DNA of 64,000 nt from Leptolyngbya sp. SIOISBB (GCA_010671905.1 JAAHII010000001.1:5890001-5954000); one strand, 5' to 3'; positions 44,766-53,139 are shown, numbered from the stretch's first letter. Numbers and translations: made by a program. Notes: generated by a model not told the origin, from the sequence alone.

Positions 44766-44880
44766 AATGAGTTCAAAAGCCATCGAAAGCTTTATGTCAC
44801 AAATGTTTCAATGGCATTGAAAAGCCATCATAATATGCAGAAACTTCCGTCTAATAAGATTGGTAGATTCTCTGCTCTCT
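44766..44880 (+). repeat. Orphan copy of the post-tail module
   Basis: AATGAGTTCAAAAGCCATCG, TTTCAATGGCATTGAAAAGCC and TCTAATAAGATTGGTAG closely match the module at 30128, but no ATPase-tail repeat precedes it. It directly precedes the RidA gene. Confidence 0.7.
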
Positions 44881-44907
44881 CTATAAGAATTTAGCTTCGG
44901 AGAAAAC

Positions 44908-45315
44908 ATGACAACTTCAATCACTCGCCTTAATCCGCCGACATTGCCGAATGCTGGTGAAATGGGGTATTCACAGATATCGATAGTCGAACCAGGTCGT
45001 ATGGCTTATATCTCTGGCCAAGTTGCGTGGCGGCCAAACGGTGAGACAGTACCTGAAAGCCTGCTTGAGCAAATGAGTATTGTCGCGATCAACGCCAAGG
45101 CGGCACTGGATGCCATTGGGGCTGCACCCCATGATGTTGTGATTGCCCGTATTTACATGACCAATCTCACCCCTGAAAGATTAGAAGAAGTGATGCCACC
45201 GTTTCTAGCCATGTTTGAGGGGGCTCAACCCTGTGTTACTGGTGTGGGTGTCGCGGCGCTTGCTGCGCCTGACTTGCAAGTCGAGATGGAGTTGGTTGTC
45301 AGGCTTCCTGACTAA
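44908..45315 (+). CDS. RidA-family (YjgF/YER057c/UK114) protein
   Basis: 135 residues, family length. RMAYISGQVAWRPNGE (the ISGQ motif), INAKAALDAIGAAPHDVV, and the ending CVTGVGVAALAAPDLQVEMELVV. The usual arginine in the C-A/R-x-x-V-E-I segment is not obvious (PCVTGVGVAAL), so deamination of 2-aminoacrylate is uncertain and it may be a Rid subfamily member of other function. Last gene before the transposon graveyard; an attC-like site follows. Confidence 0.9.
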   Translation: MTTSITRLNPPTLPNAGEMGYSQISIVEPGRMAYISGQVAWRPNGETVPESLLEQMSIVAINAKAALDAIGAAPHDVVIARIYMTNLTPERLEEVMPPFLAMFEGAQPCVTGVGVAALAAPDLQVEMELVVRLPD

Positions 45316-45366
45316 TTGCTGCTTTCAGCATATGAAGCTTGAGAATATTTGCAAGTTGGAGATTGA

Positions 45367-45453
45367 GCCTGACAACTGTGATGCAGCGGGCTGACACAAG
45401 CAGTTGGTGCGGGGGACTGAGCTACTTGCAACTGCTGCCCACGACCGTTGGTA
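45367..45453 (+). repeat. attC-like recombination site 11 (weak)
   Basis: Left box GCCTGAC, right box GTTGGTA. Arms GTGATGCAGC and GCTGCCCAC pair partly. Confidence 0.45.
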
Positions 45454-45530
45454 GTAGATTTTGCATAAAAACTTGATGATCGCCTTTTTACTTGATTAGG
45501 TAGAGAATTGCCATTCAGAGATCGCCGCGC
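45454..45530 (+). repeat. Truncated upstream module without ATPase tail
   Basis: GATTTTGCATAAAAACTTGATGATCGCC, in pieces GCATAAAAACTTGATGATCG and TTGATTAGGTAGAGAATTGCC, matches the module before tail copy 5. The sequence departs from it after ~45530, where transposase remnants begin, so the tail was probably lost. Confidence 0.65.
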
Positions 45531-45747
45531 ATTGAGGGCAGCTGAGGACGGTGAGGGCATTGCTGCTCAAAGGTTCGGCAGAAATCATCGACTTCCCAAA
45601 AAATCTGCGTCACATCTAAGCGAGAGACTTCCGATAAAGTGGTGTTCATAGCTGAGGGTGTATTCGTCAAATCCAGTCTCAGCTTTTTTCTTCACCATTT
45701 CTGCTCGTCGAACTCACGTTAATCACAACGAGGCTTAGAATGCCGCT

Positions 45748-45975
45748 TTGAGGAGACGATGCAGTGCCTATCGAAGACGACAGAATCTCTACGCGAAAAA
45801 ACTGTCAGGATTGCAGCGGGTGTTGACCGTACAACGGCTGATTCACAATTGGGTTAGACCGCATTGGGGGCTCGGTAAACGGACAACACCTGTCATGAAA
45901 ATGGGCTTTTGCTCACGACCCCTGAGCACCTTAGAACTCCTAAACAGTAGAGGCTTTAAGTTCATGTCCTGTTAG
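45748..45975 (+). pseudogene. Transposase C-terminal fragment
   Basis: Encodes NLYAKKLSGLQRVLTVQRL, then IHNWVRPHWGLGKRTTP and MGFCSRPLSTLELL, a typical C-terminal stretch of a cyanobacterial DDE transposase. No N-terminal or catalytic part is present. Family not resolved; an IS1-like element is possible. Confidence 0.65.
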
Positions 45976-45982
45976 CAAACCA

Positions 45983-46213
45983 GTGCCCAATCCGGAACAT
46001 CGTCTGGTCGTACACTTCACCCCGAAGCATTGTTCATGGCTCAATCAGATTGAAATTTGGTTCAGTATTTTGGTGCGCAAGTTGTTGCGACGCTCTAGCT
46101 TCCAGAGTCAAGCTCACCTGAAGAAGCAGATTTTGGCTTTTGTCGACTATTTCAATCGCACCATGGCCAAGCCCTTTAAGTGGAACTACACCGGCAAACT
46201 ACTGACCGCCTGA
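45983..46213 (+). pseudogene. IS630-family transposase C-terminal fragment
   Basis: Reads HRLVVHFTPKHCSWLNQIE, IWFSILVRKLLRR and VDYFNRTMAKPFKW. This is the end of the DDE domain of IS630/Tc1-like transposases, nearly the same as the last 75 residues of the element 1.2 kb downstream. It is a remnant of an older, related copy. Confidence 0.85.
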
Positions 46214-46300
46214 ATACTTCCTTGATTTCTGCCACCAGACTATTACCGTCTGGCGGAAATGAACATATCCTAAAGGAGTCGGTTTTAGAGGATTGAGTCC

Positions 46301-47502
46301 GATGCCTGGCCCCCCCTTCCGGCCCTGGTTGTGAGTGCATCCGAGCGCCGCGCCCTCGAGCAGTTGGTGAAGCGACCCAGTACGCCCCAACAACTGGTAT
46401 TGCGAGCAAAGATTATTCTCCTTGCCAGCGCGGGGGAAAGCCAAGGTCAGATTGCACGGGAGTTGGGCATCGGGGAGCCGATGAGTCGCTGTTGGCGGCG
46501 GCGCTGGCAAGAACTACAAACCTCTGAGTTGCCAGTGGCGGAGCGCTTAGCCGATGCCCCCTGTCCCGGTGCCCCCGCAACGTTTACCTTGGAGCAAATC
46601 ACTCAACTCTATGCCCTCGCTTGTGCACCGCCCGAGCAGTATGGACGCCCTATCAGTCACTGGACACCTCGAGAGTTGGCCGATGAACTGGTCAAACAAG
46701 GCGTTGTGGAGCGGATCAGTGGTCGCCATGTCGGGCGTTTGTTAGCCGCAGCCAAACTGAAACCCCACCGGAGTCGCTACTGGCTTCATCCCCCCCCGAC
46801 CCGGACTTTGCCACCAAAGTCAAAGACATCTGCCAGGTCTACGAACAAGCGGCTGAGCGGGCCGAACGTGGGGAGGTGACCTACAGTCTCGATGAAATGA
46901 CGGGCATCCAAGCCTTGGAGCGCGTGATGCCGGATATTGAGATGAAACCCGGGCGCTGTGTGCGGGTGGAATTTGAGGATCAGCGTCATGGCACCCAAAG
47001 CCTGATTGCCACCTTGAATGTCGCCACTGGACGCATTGACCAGGCCACGGTCGGCGACACCCGCACGGAGAAAGATTTAGAGGCCCATCTCCAAGCTCTG
47101 CTCACGCAAGTGGCCGATGCACCCAAAATTCATCTGGTGATGGACTGCCTCAATACCCACTGTTCGGAGGCCTGAGTGCGACTCACTGCAGCTCTGGAAG
47201 CCGACCCACCGCCGTTAGGGCGCAAAGGCCAATCCGGCATCCTGAAGTCAATGGCCACTCGGACTGCTTTCTTAACCAAGCCAAAGCATCGTTTGGTCGT
47301 CCATTTCACGCCTAAACATTCATCCTGGCTCAATCAAATCGAAATCTGGTTCTCCATTCTCATGCGGAAGTTGCTGCGACGGGCCAGTTTCACCAGTCAA
47401 ACTCACCTCAAGGCCAAAATCCTTGACTTCATCGACTACTTCAATCGCACCACGGCCAAGCCCTTCAAGTGGAACTATACGGGCAAGCCTCTGACCTCAT
47501 GA
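46301..47502 (+). pseudogene. IS630-family transposase, multiply disrupted
   Basis: The coding path changes frame or stops three times. It begins ATG CCT GGC with a C run (46306-46314) one base short; then the 46331 frame carries the N-terminal helix-turn-helix (QGQIARELGIGEPMSRCW, ISGRHVGRLLAAAKLKPHR). A shift in a second C run near 46792 is followed by EVTYSLDEMTGIQALER and LVMDCLNTHCSEA, ended by TGA at 47173-47175. Beyond it HRLVVHFTPKHSSWLNQIE to the normal C-terminus. All catalytic regions can be traced but no intact protein can be made without recoding. Confidence 0.9.
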
Positions 47503-47587
47503 CGGCTATGCTTTTTTATGCCGTCGGGTACTAGCCTATAGTACGGGCCAGAATTGATTCTCTAAAAAGAGAGAATACTTCAGAAGG

Positions 47588-49933
47588 TCAGCCTTGAATT
47601 TTGTCTTCTAAAAATTTCCGTTTCTCGGGACTTAAGTCGTATATTTGGGGGCCAGCTTTACCAATAATATGTCCCTGTACATAACTAACCTCTAGTTCTC
47701 TTAATTGACGTAAGTTGATGGGGGATTTTTCATCAAGACCTTCTAAGATGATGAGAGCTGGGTTGAGAGGGCTAGCAAAAGCAACTAAATCATGTAAGAA
47801 CTTAATAATGATTTCAGCAGGCCTATGATGCAACATTTCACGATCTACTTTGACATAAGGGGGACTTAAACCCGCTAGTCTAGACATTGAAGCATGTCCG
47901 ACCCCAAAATCATCTATCCCAAACTTCACTTTTAAATCACGACTATATTTGGATAGTTTATTCTTAAATGACTCTAAGGGATTTTGCAAACGAATTCCTT
48001 TTTCAAAGCTTGGCAATTCAGTCTTCTCAGAAATTTCTAAAATTAGCTTTCTCCCTGGAATAAAATAGCTTCCATCTGACATGAATGTTGACTCTTCAGG
48101 AATTGATGTCAACCTTTTGACCGTCTTATAATAAACATCCTGAACAAGTGACTGAGGGTAAACATTTACTGATAGAGGTAATATTTTTTTCATTAAAAAA
48201 TTGTGGCTGCCATTATCATGATAATCGTTTACGATTTCATAATAATAAGTTCGAACCGCAGATTCTAGTAATACTATATCTAACTCTATGGTAAACCTCT
48301 TACCCCATAATTCTGCTGCCTTGAAGAGGTCAACAGGTGCAGACAGAGTATTTGGGTCTCTAGCAAGTGCTTCCCATCCACTAATTGTAATTGTATCTAG
48401 ATCTAAGATAGGCTCAAAATACATCTCAATCTGTGAAAGGCGTTCACAGAAAATATCGAATCTCTTCTCATAAAAATTCAGTGGGACGAAACCGTAATCT
48501 TGTTTGAGATTATCTAAAATTTCCGCTTCAACTATAGAAGGAGAGAAAGGAAATCTTCTGCTTGCCTGATAGAAACTAGTAATCACTCTTGTATAAGCAT
48601 CACTTATGATTTTTGATTTCTCAGGAAGACCACAAACAACGATAAACCCTGCATCATTGCCGAATAATTCATCACAAGGAGCCAAAGGTATTAAGGCAAA
48701 TAATTGATGATTTTCAGTTTCTTCGTGCCTATAACTTCTGTATACGCCACGGTATCCTGTGGTGAAAATTTCATCTAGCGATGCAGATGTTAAAATTTCC
48801 TTGACTACACTCTCTAGATATATGGAGGGATCGTAAGTTCCGTGAATCTTGTCAGAGAAGGAACTTTGAAATCTTGAAAGCCAGCCACTTTGATCATCAC
48901 AAAATTGCACTAAAGCAACAAAGTCAGCATCTGAAGAGATTCTAATAAATTCCATGATATTATTGAATTTTTCATTCTCAGATGTATTTTCGAAATGATT
49001 AGTTGAGAAATAACGATTCCTTAGATTTTCAATTAATTTTTCTATAAATGGTTCAAGATATTCAAGGGAGCTAGGAATAGCTTTGTAACGGTTACTGGTT
49101 TCATCCTTGAATTGCGGAATCTTAACCCTGATCTTTCCTGTGCTAAATGATTCTTCTATCGTTTTTGCATTCTTAATACTTGAATCAATAACTTGTGCTT
49201 TTGAAAGGATGATATTATATCCTTCGTCTTTTAAAACAATTATTTTGGGCGTTATGTCATCATACTCTTCCTGAACCCTTTGGGTTGCATATTCATGCAG
49301 TTCATATATTGAAAGATAGCCATCTTGGTTCGCATCTGAAGTAACCGACTCAAAGGCTTCAATAAGATGTTTTGTGTAAATAGAAAGTTCGGATTCTTTA
49401 TGCTCGAAAGAGTACTGTGTTGAGCTCGAGGATGCTAACACAACCCTTCCTTCAGCACCAAGCTGTTCTCTTAAACCTAAAGATGAATCATCTTTTGATT
49501 GTAAGGATGTACGGAAAGCACCACTGAAGCAGCAATCCAAAATAATGACCTGCCTTCTAGCTCGACACCTACTCATTACTTGATTGACAAAGCTTGCCGA
49601 CACAACTGTAGAAAGGATAAGATCCCCTCGCGAATTCTTTTTCGTATTAGTAGTTGCAAAGTGCAAGTTGTTCCGATCATCCTTCAAACCATGCCCTGAA
49701 AAGAATAGCAATATCAGATCTTCTTTCTCACACTCCATAAAGAATGTTTCAATCCCATATTGCATTTCTAACGAATCAGGATTGCAAAGAAGCTTTACTT
49801 GGTCGAATTCACCCATTTTTGGGTTTTCCAAAACCTCTTTTAAGACTTCTATATCCTGAGCTGCCGCAGGTAATGAATCAAGGTTTTCCTTATAGTCGCT
49901 AACACCAATTAATAATGCTACTTTTTGAGGCAT
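47588..49933 (-). CDS. Caspase-like protease / GAF-like / EAL-domain fusion protein
   Basis: 781 residues. Residues 1-230 are a peptidase C14 (caspase/metacaspase-like) domain: VALLIGVSDY, catalytic His in LLFFSGHG (H81), catalytic Cys in ILDCCFSG (C135 by analogy with DSCHSG), and an EF-hand-like loop DANQDGYLSIYE (200-211). About 285-460 resembles a divergent GAF domain. About 500-781 is an EAL domain with EALAR, SVNVYPQ, LILEISE, IDDFGVGHAS, VKVDRE, LEGLDE and YVQGHIIG; most acidic metal ligands of c-di-GMP phosphodiesterases are present. No membrane segment. Six bases after the EACC1-like gene, with AAGGATAGG as ribosome-binding site. Inferred: a nucleotide-sensing, caspase-effector conflict protein. 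Confidence 0.85.
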   Translation of the reverse strand: MPQKVALLIGVSDYKENLDSLPAAAQDIEVLKEVLENPKMGEFDQVKLLCNPDSLEMQYGIETFFMECEKEDLILLFFSGHGLKDDRNNLHFATTNTKKNSRGDLILSTVVSASFVNQVMSRCRARRQVIILDCCFSGAFRTSLQSKDDSSLGLREQLGAEGRVVLASSSSTQYSFEHKESELSIYTKHLIEAFESVTSDANQDGYLSIYELHEYATQRVQEEYDDITPKIIVLKDEGYNIILSKAQVIDSSIKNAKTIEESFSTGKIRVKIPQFKDETSNRYKAIPSSLEYLEPFIEKLIENLRNRYFSTNHFENTSENEKFNNIMEFIRISSDADFVALVQFCDDQSGWLSRFQSSFSDKIHGTYDPSIYLESVVKEILTSASLDEIFTTGYRGVYRSYRHEETENHQLFALIPLAPCDELFGNDAGFIVVCGLPEKSKIISDAYTRVITSFYQASRRFPFSPSIVEAEILDNLKQDYGFVPLNFYEKRFDIFCERLSQIEMYFEPILDLDTITISGWEALARDPNTLSAPVDLFKAAELWGKRFTIELDIVLLESAVRTYYYEIVNDYHDNGSHNFLMKKILPLSVNVYPQSLVQDVYYKTVKRLTSIPEESTFMSDGSYFIPGRKLILEISEKTELPSFEKGIRLQNPLESFKNKLSKYSRDLKVKFGIDDFGVGHASMSRLAGLSPPYVKVDREMLHHRPAEIIIKFLHDLVAFASPLNPALIILEGLDEKSPINLRQLRELEVSYVQGHIIGKAGPQIYDLSPEKRKFLEDKIQG

Positions 49934-49939
49934 ACTGAC

Positions 49940-50320
49940 CTATCCTTGTTCTAAGAATTCTTGGGTCAATCGAATTGCTTTTTCTAGATCCTGATGATCG
50001 GATACAGAAAATTTTAAACGCCTTTTTTGTGTTTCCACTTCTAACTCGATTGGTCTTGAACTCAACCGATTCCCGATAAAACTTAGAAGCTTCTTGGCAT
50101 ACGTGAATTTCACTTCTGCTGTCAAAACACCTACAAGCATTCCTCCAACACCTTTACTTCCTTCTGGAAGCTTTGAATTTTGCTTACGGTTAGCAGTATC
50201 TACATAACCTAGCTGACATAGTTCATTGATGAATAATTGTGCTTGCTCATCTCTGTTATCATCATCTAGCTGGGGATCAATAAAGCTAATTGTCAACTTG
50301 ACTGGTTGTTGGCCATTCAT
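49940..50320 (-). CDS. EACC1-like (effector-associated constant component) small protein
   Basis: 126 residues. Layout: a beta-strand opening (QPVKLTISFIDPQLDD), a helix with NELCQLGYVD, the Gly-rich helix SKGVGGMLVGVLTAEVKFTYAKKLLSFIGN, then paired strands (PIELEVETQKRRLKFSV) and a final helix (LEKAIRLTQEFLE). This is the arrangement described for EACC1, the invariant partner of diverse effector proteins in predicted conflict systems of multicellular and complex bacteria. First gene of a two-gene operon with the caspase-EAL protein; adaptor or regulatory role inferred. I rate the family call as probable, not certain. Confidence 0.65.
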   Translation of the reverse strand: MNGQQPVKLTISFIDPQLDDDNRDEQAQLFINELCQLGYVDTANRKQNSKLPEGSKGVGGMLVGVLTAEVKFTYAKKLLSFIGNRLSSRPIELEVETQKRRLKFSVSDHQDLEKAIRLTQEFLEQG

Positions 50321-50740
50321 TTGATGCTTCTAACGTAATACAAATCTGCTGAAGTACAAACTTATCTAAGGAGACAAAGGTTTACAACGTTTCCTTGTCG
50401 GTGAGGTACACTCCTCTGCATTGCTACAAAGCTTTCAGGGGGATTTCTATACTCACTAGCTTCAGAAACGCGGCATAAATGCCGACTCACACAACTAAAC
50501 GTAAAGTAGCTCAACTCTGATTTCGATTGAAAGAAACTTTTGTTTTTACTAGGTTAACCTACTTAAATCAAAACCAGTTGGTTTTATAGATTGGATCAAC
50601 TATTCAGTATTCCTGCCCCATAATAATTGTTGAGATGTATACTGCCCGCTGCTTTCAGTGCAGCGCTCTCCCGCAGACGCATAACCATCGCCGCCGGTAT
50701 CGCGCTCGGCCATACCTGACTCATCTCACCTGTCCAAAGC
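50321..50740. other. Gap upstream of the caspase-EAL operon, no recognised gene
   Basis: About 420 bases. It must contain the promoter of the EACC1-like gene (minus) but no clear -10/-35 pair, operator or repeat stood out. The right part (50640-50740) may hold the decayed N-terminus of the IS1-like transposase. Confidence 0.4.
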
Positions 50741-51187
50741 TTGGCCATCTCCTGCTACGTTTTGTCGCGATGCTACTCAGCAAAAATCCTGGAATGTGAT
50801 GAGGCTTGGTCGTTTATCGGGCGTAAGGGCAACAAACCATGGATCTGGCTAGCCATTAATCGAGAGACCCGAGAAATTGTGGGAGTACATGTAAGAGACC
50901 GCAGTTGCGACGGGGCCACCGCACTCTGGCAGTCGTTGTCACCCGTCTATCGACAATGTGCGATCTGCTATAGCGACTTCTGGAAAGCTGATCAAAGCAT
51001 CTTTCCCCGCAAACGCCATCGGGCCGTTGGCAAAGATACTGGTCAGACCAATTATATTGAACGCTTCAACGGCACCTTACGGCAAAGGGGTTAAAGGTTA
51101 GTGCGTAAGACCTTGTCCTTCTCCCAAAAGCTCGAGAATCATATTGGAGTCATTGGGTCTTTTATTCACCACTACAGCGCATCCTTA
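50741..51187 (+). pseudogene. IS1-family transposase remnant
   Basis: Core of an IS1 InsB-type transposase: LECDEAWSFIGRKGNKPWIW, TREIVGVHVRDRSCDGA, YRQCAICYSDFWKA, KDTGQTNYIERFNGTLRQR. A TAA at 51092-51094 interrupts the frame; past it RLVRKTLSFSQKLENHIGV and FIHHYSASL continue in the same frame. The N-terminal zinc-finger half is not recognisable. Dead copy. Confidence 0.85.
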
Positions 51188-51194
51188 TCAGGTT

Positions 51195-51335
51195 TAGGAC
51201 TACCTAGATTAGAGTAAAACTAGAATTACAAAGAGCATGGACTACGGCTCCCCTGACTTGCAACTGTGATCGCCGTTACCCTTGATACTTTCCGTTCCTT
51301 AGTTGCATACAAATCTGCGCTTAATAAGGTGACAT
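51195..51335 (+). repeat. Decayed composite repeat: upstream module plus ATPase-tail copy 6
   Basis: TAGATTAGAGTAAAACTAGAATTACA matches, in pieces such as AGATTAGAGTAAAACTAGA, the upstream module of copies 2-4. The tail position, 51266-51335, reads TGATCGCCGTTACC, CGTTCCTTAGTTGCATAC and CTTAATAAGGTGA, aligning along its length with GCGATCGCCGCTGG, CCCCTCGTCCAACAC and CCTAATCTGGTGA. Heavily substituted, so it is the oldest copy, and it may mark the far boundary of the inserted region. Confidence 0.6.
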
Positions 51336-51338
51336 TCC

Positions 51339-51581
51339 ATGCAAATCACGATTAACCTGCCACCCGATTTAGAGCAAGACTTCATTCGTCAGGCAGCTCA
51401 ATCCAACATGCCGTTGCAAACCCTAGTTTTGCAAGCTTTACGCCGGGTCACACAATCAACGACAGTAGTTACCGCACAGTGGCCAGAATCCTTCCTAGCT
51501 TACGAAGGTACGCCTGACTTTCCCGCCTTCGAGACTTATCGTGATGAACTCCTTTCCCGTCGTGAACCGGAATTATTTTGA
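51339..51581 (+). CDS. VapB-like antitoxin
   Basis: 80 residues. The N-terminal ITINLPPDLEQDFIRQAAQ and PLQTLVLQALRRV suggest a ribbon-helix-helix-like DNA-binding unit; the C-terminus WPESFLAYEGTPDFPAFETYRDEL is a typical toxin-wrapping tail found in antitoxins of PIN toxins. Its stop overlaps the start of the broken vapC (TGATG). The gene starts four bases after tail copy 6. Confidence 0.75.
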   Translation: MQITINLPPDLEQDFIRQAAQSNMPLQTLVLQALRRVTQSTTVVTAQWPESFLAYEGTPDFPAFETYRDELLSRREPELF

Positions 51582-52051
51582 TGCACTATCTGCTCGATAC
51601 CTGAGTCATCAGTGATTTTGTCAAAGGCGAAGCAAAAACGATTACGAGACTCAAGCAATCGTCACCTACAGATGTAGCGATCTCAGCGATAATTGTTATG
51701 GAATTGCGCTATGGTTTGGCTCTCAATCCACAACGGACTCAAAAAGTTGAACCAGCGATCGCCAGCATTTTAGCTTCTGTAACGATCTTGGCTTTCAGCA
51801 ACGAAGAAGCTGAACAAGCTGCTCAAATCCGCGCAGTGCTCAAATCGTAAGGACAACCTATCGGCGCTTACGATGTCTTGATTGCCGCGACAGCGCTTCA
51901 ACATGACTTGATTATGGTGACGGCCAACCAGCGAGAGTTTGAGCGAGTTACTGATATACGATTGAAAACTGGCGGCAGCCCTAAACTGACAGTGGTTATG
52001 CCTTTCCTTACGAATTGGATCTATCTTTTACTGCTTATTGCAAAGGACTAG
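51581..52051 (+). pseudogene. VapC-like PIN-domain toxin with two nonsense codons
   Basis: In one frame: MHYLLDT, TGA at codon 8 (where VISDFVKGE follows), then AISAIIVMELRYGLAL with the conserved E-L-x-x-G-L, ASILASVTILAFSNEEAEQAA, a TAA after RAVLKS, and GQPIGAYDVLIAATALQHDL with the distal acidic PIN residues, then IMVTANQREFERV. Both stops are single-base nonsense changes and the frame is otherwise continuous, so decay is recent. Loss of toxin with an intact antitoxin gene is common. Sequence past 51960 is not VapC-like. Confidence 0.88.
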
Positions 52052-52297
52052 CATCAAGCCCACACTTCTTGCTACCCTGAGGGAAATCAAATCACCGCTT
52101 TTCGCACTGATGAAGTAGGCTATCAGTAAAGCAAGCAATAGCGCTGCTGGACGGCCTGAAGTCAATGCTTTACCGTTCTCGGAAAGCTGCCTGCGCGTAA
52201 GAAATACAAGGGTTTTGACGACCTAGCTAGTTGAAACTCTCATGCAACAGTTAACGTTCACTTAACCTACTGTTTTGGCGATTACCCCGGTGTCGTT
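52052..52297. other. Gap, no recognised gene
   Basis: I see no gene or clear repeat. It may be the junction between the accessory block and the ancestral metal-ATPase neighbourhood. Confidence 0.35.
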
Positions 52298-52630
52298 ATG
52301 TCTTTCATTCATCTAGATAAGTCAATCATCACCTTCCACTTCAAAGAAATTTTGGAGGATGGTCATTGGGGTGGGCCACTGACGCTATTTGGTTTGGGAG
52401 CCTTGGTCATTGGGCCAAAACTGCTCGCTAGCGGCTCCACGACTCGTCGCCCCACGGCTCAGAAGCAGCGGGTATCCAGTTCACCTTACCGGCCTCACAT
52501 GAGTCTGTCGGCCTGGGTGGCGACCCAGGCAGCACAGCAAAAAACATCCTCTCACCTCGGTGAAGCGTACGATCAATCAACGATGCCGCTGCATGTCTTG
52601 TCTGAGCAAAAAGAGGATGTTGCAGCCTAG
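52298..52630 (+). CDS. Small hypothetical protein with one hydrophobic segment
   Basis: 110 residues. A hydrophobic stretch GGPLTLFGLGALVIGPKLL (about residues 25-45) is followed by a basic, Ser/Gln-rich tail. The ALVIGPKLL segment resembles the membrane part of DUF5132-type proteins, one of which is encoded 130 bp away on the other strand. Function unknown. Probably part of the metal-ATPase neighbourhood before the island was inserted. Confidence 0.6.
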   Translation: MSFIHLDKSIITFHFKEILEDGHWGGPLTLFGLGALVIGPKLLASGSTTRRPTAQKQRVSSSPYRPHMSLSAWVATQAAQQKTSSHLGEAYDQSTMPLHVLSEQKEDVAA

Positions 52631-52764
52631 CGCCGGATTGGTCGGCGCTAGGGCTGGGGGCATTGGCGGTTAGGCGGAGCTGTCGTTCTTAATGCCCGTC
52701 TTGCCCCATACTTGTGCTCGCTCTCGTTCTTTCCAGAGCTGGTGCGATGTTGCTAATCGACCGA

Positions 52765-53088
52765 CTATGCTTCAGCGCTGGTCGCTTCTGCCGTAACTGT
52801 GGGGGCAGCGTTGTGATGACTATTCGACTCAGCTTGTACTTCGGCTCTGGCTTCGGCGGCGACGTCCGCGATCGCTTCCCCCGTTTCGGCGATCGCAATT
52901 CTGGCTTTTTCAAACGCCGTCACACCCGTTTTGATCGTGGCCTTGAGCGCTGGCTTAACTAGCGGTAGCACAAAGGGGGTCACCGCCACTGCCGTTGCCC
53001 CAATGACAAGGGCTTTGGCATTCGGGTTAGCCATCAGCTCATGCACTCGGCTTCTTAGTCCAACGGGTGAGTTTCGGGTTGTTAACAT
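52765..53088 (-). CDS. DUF5132-like protein
   Basis: 107 residues. KALVIGATAVAVTPFVLPLVKPALKAT is a membrane segment followed by an amphipathic helix (GVTAFEKARIAIAETGEAIADVAAEARAEV), the DUF5132 plan. These proteins commonly lie next to HMA-domain proteins and P1B ATPases, like those at 17.9-20.7 kb here. TGGAGG precedes the ATG at 53088. The Ala/Glu-rich C-terminus is low complexity. Function unproven, perhaps ATPase regulation. Confidence 0.75.
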   Translation of the reverse strand: MLTTRNSPVGLRSRVHELMANPNAKALVIGATAVAVTPFVLPLVKPALKATIKTGVTAFEKARIAIAETGEAIADVAAEARAEVQAESNSHHNAAPTVTAEATSAEA

Positions 53089-53139
53089 GGTGTCGCCTCC
53101 AGATTCAGGCGTTTTTGGGCCAACGCCTATCTTTATAGT

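Noticed and set aside
20677-51335. Widely spaced identical repeats as a CRISPR or tRNA-type repeat
   Set aside because: Spacing is kilobases and the repeats are protein-gene 3' ends, so an attachment-site explanation fits better.
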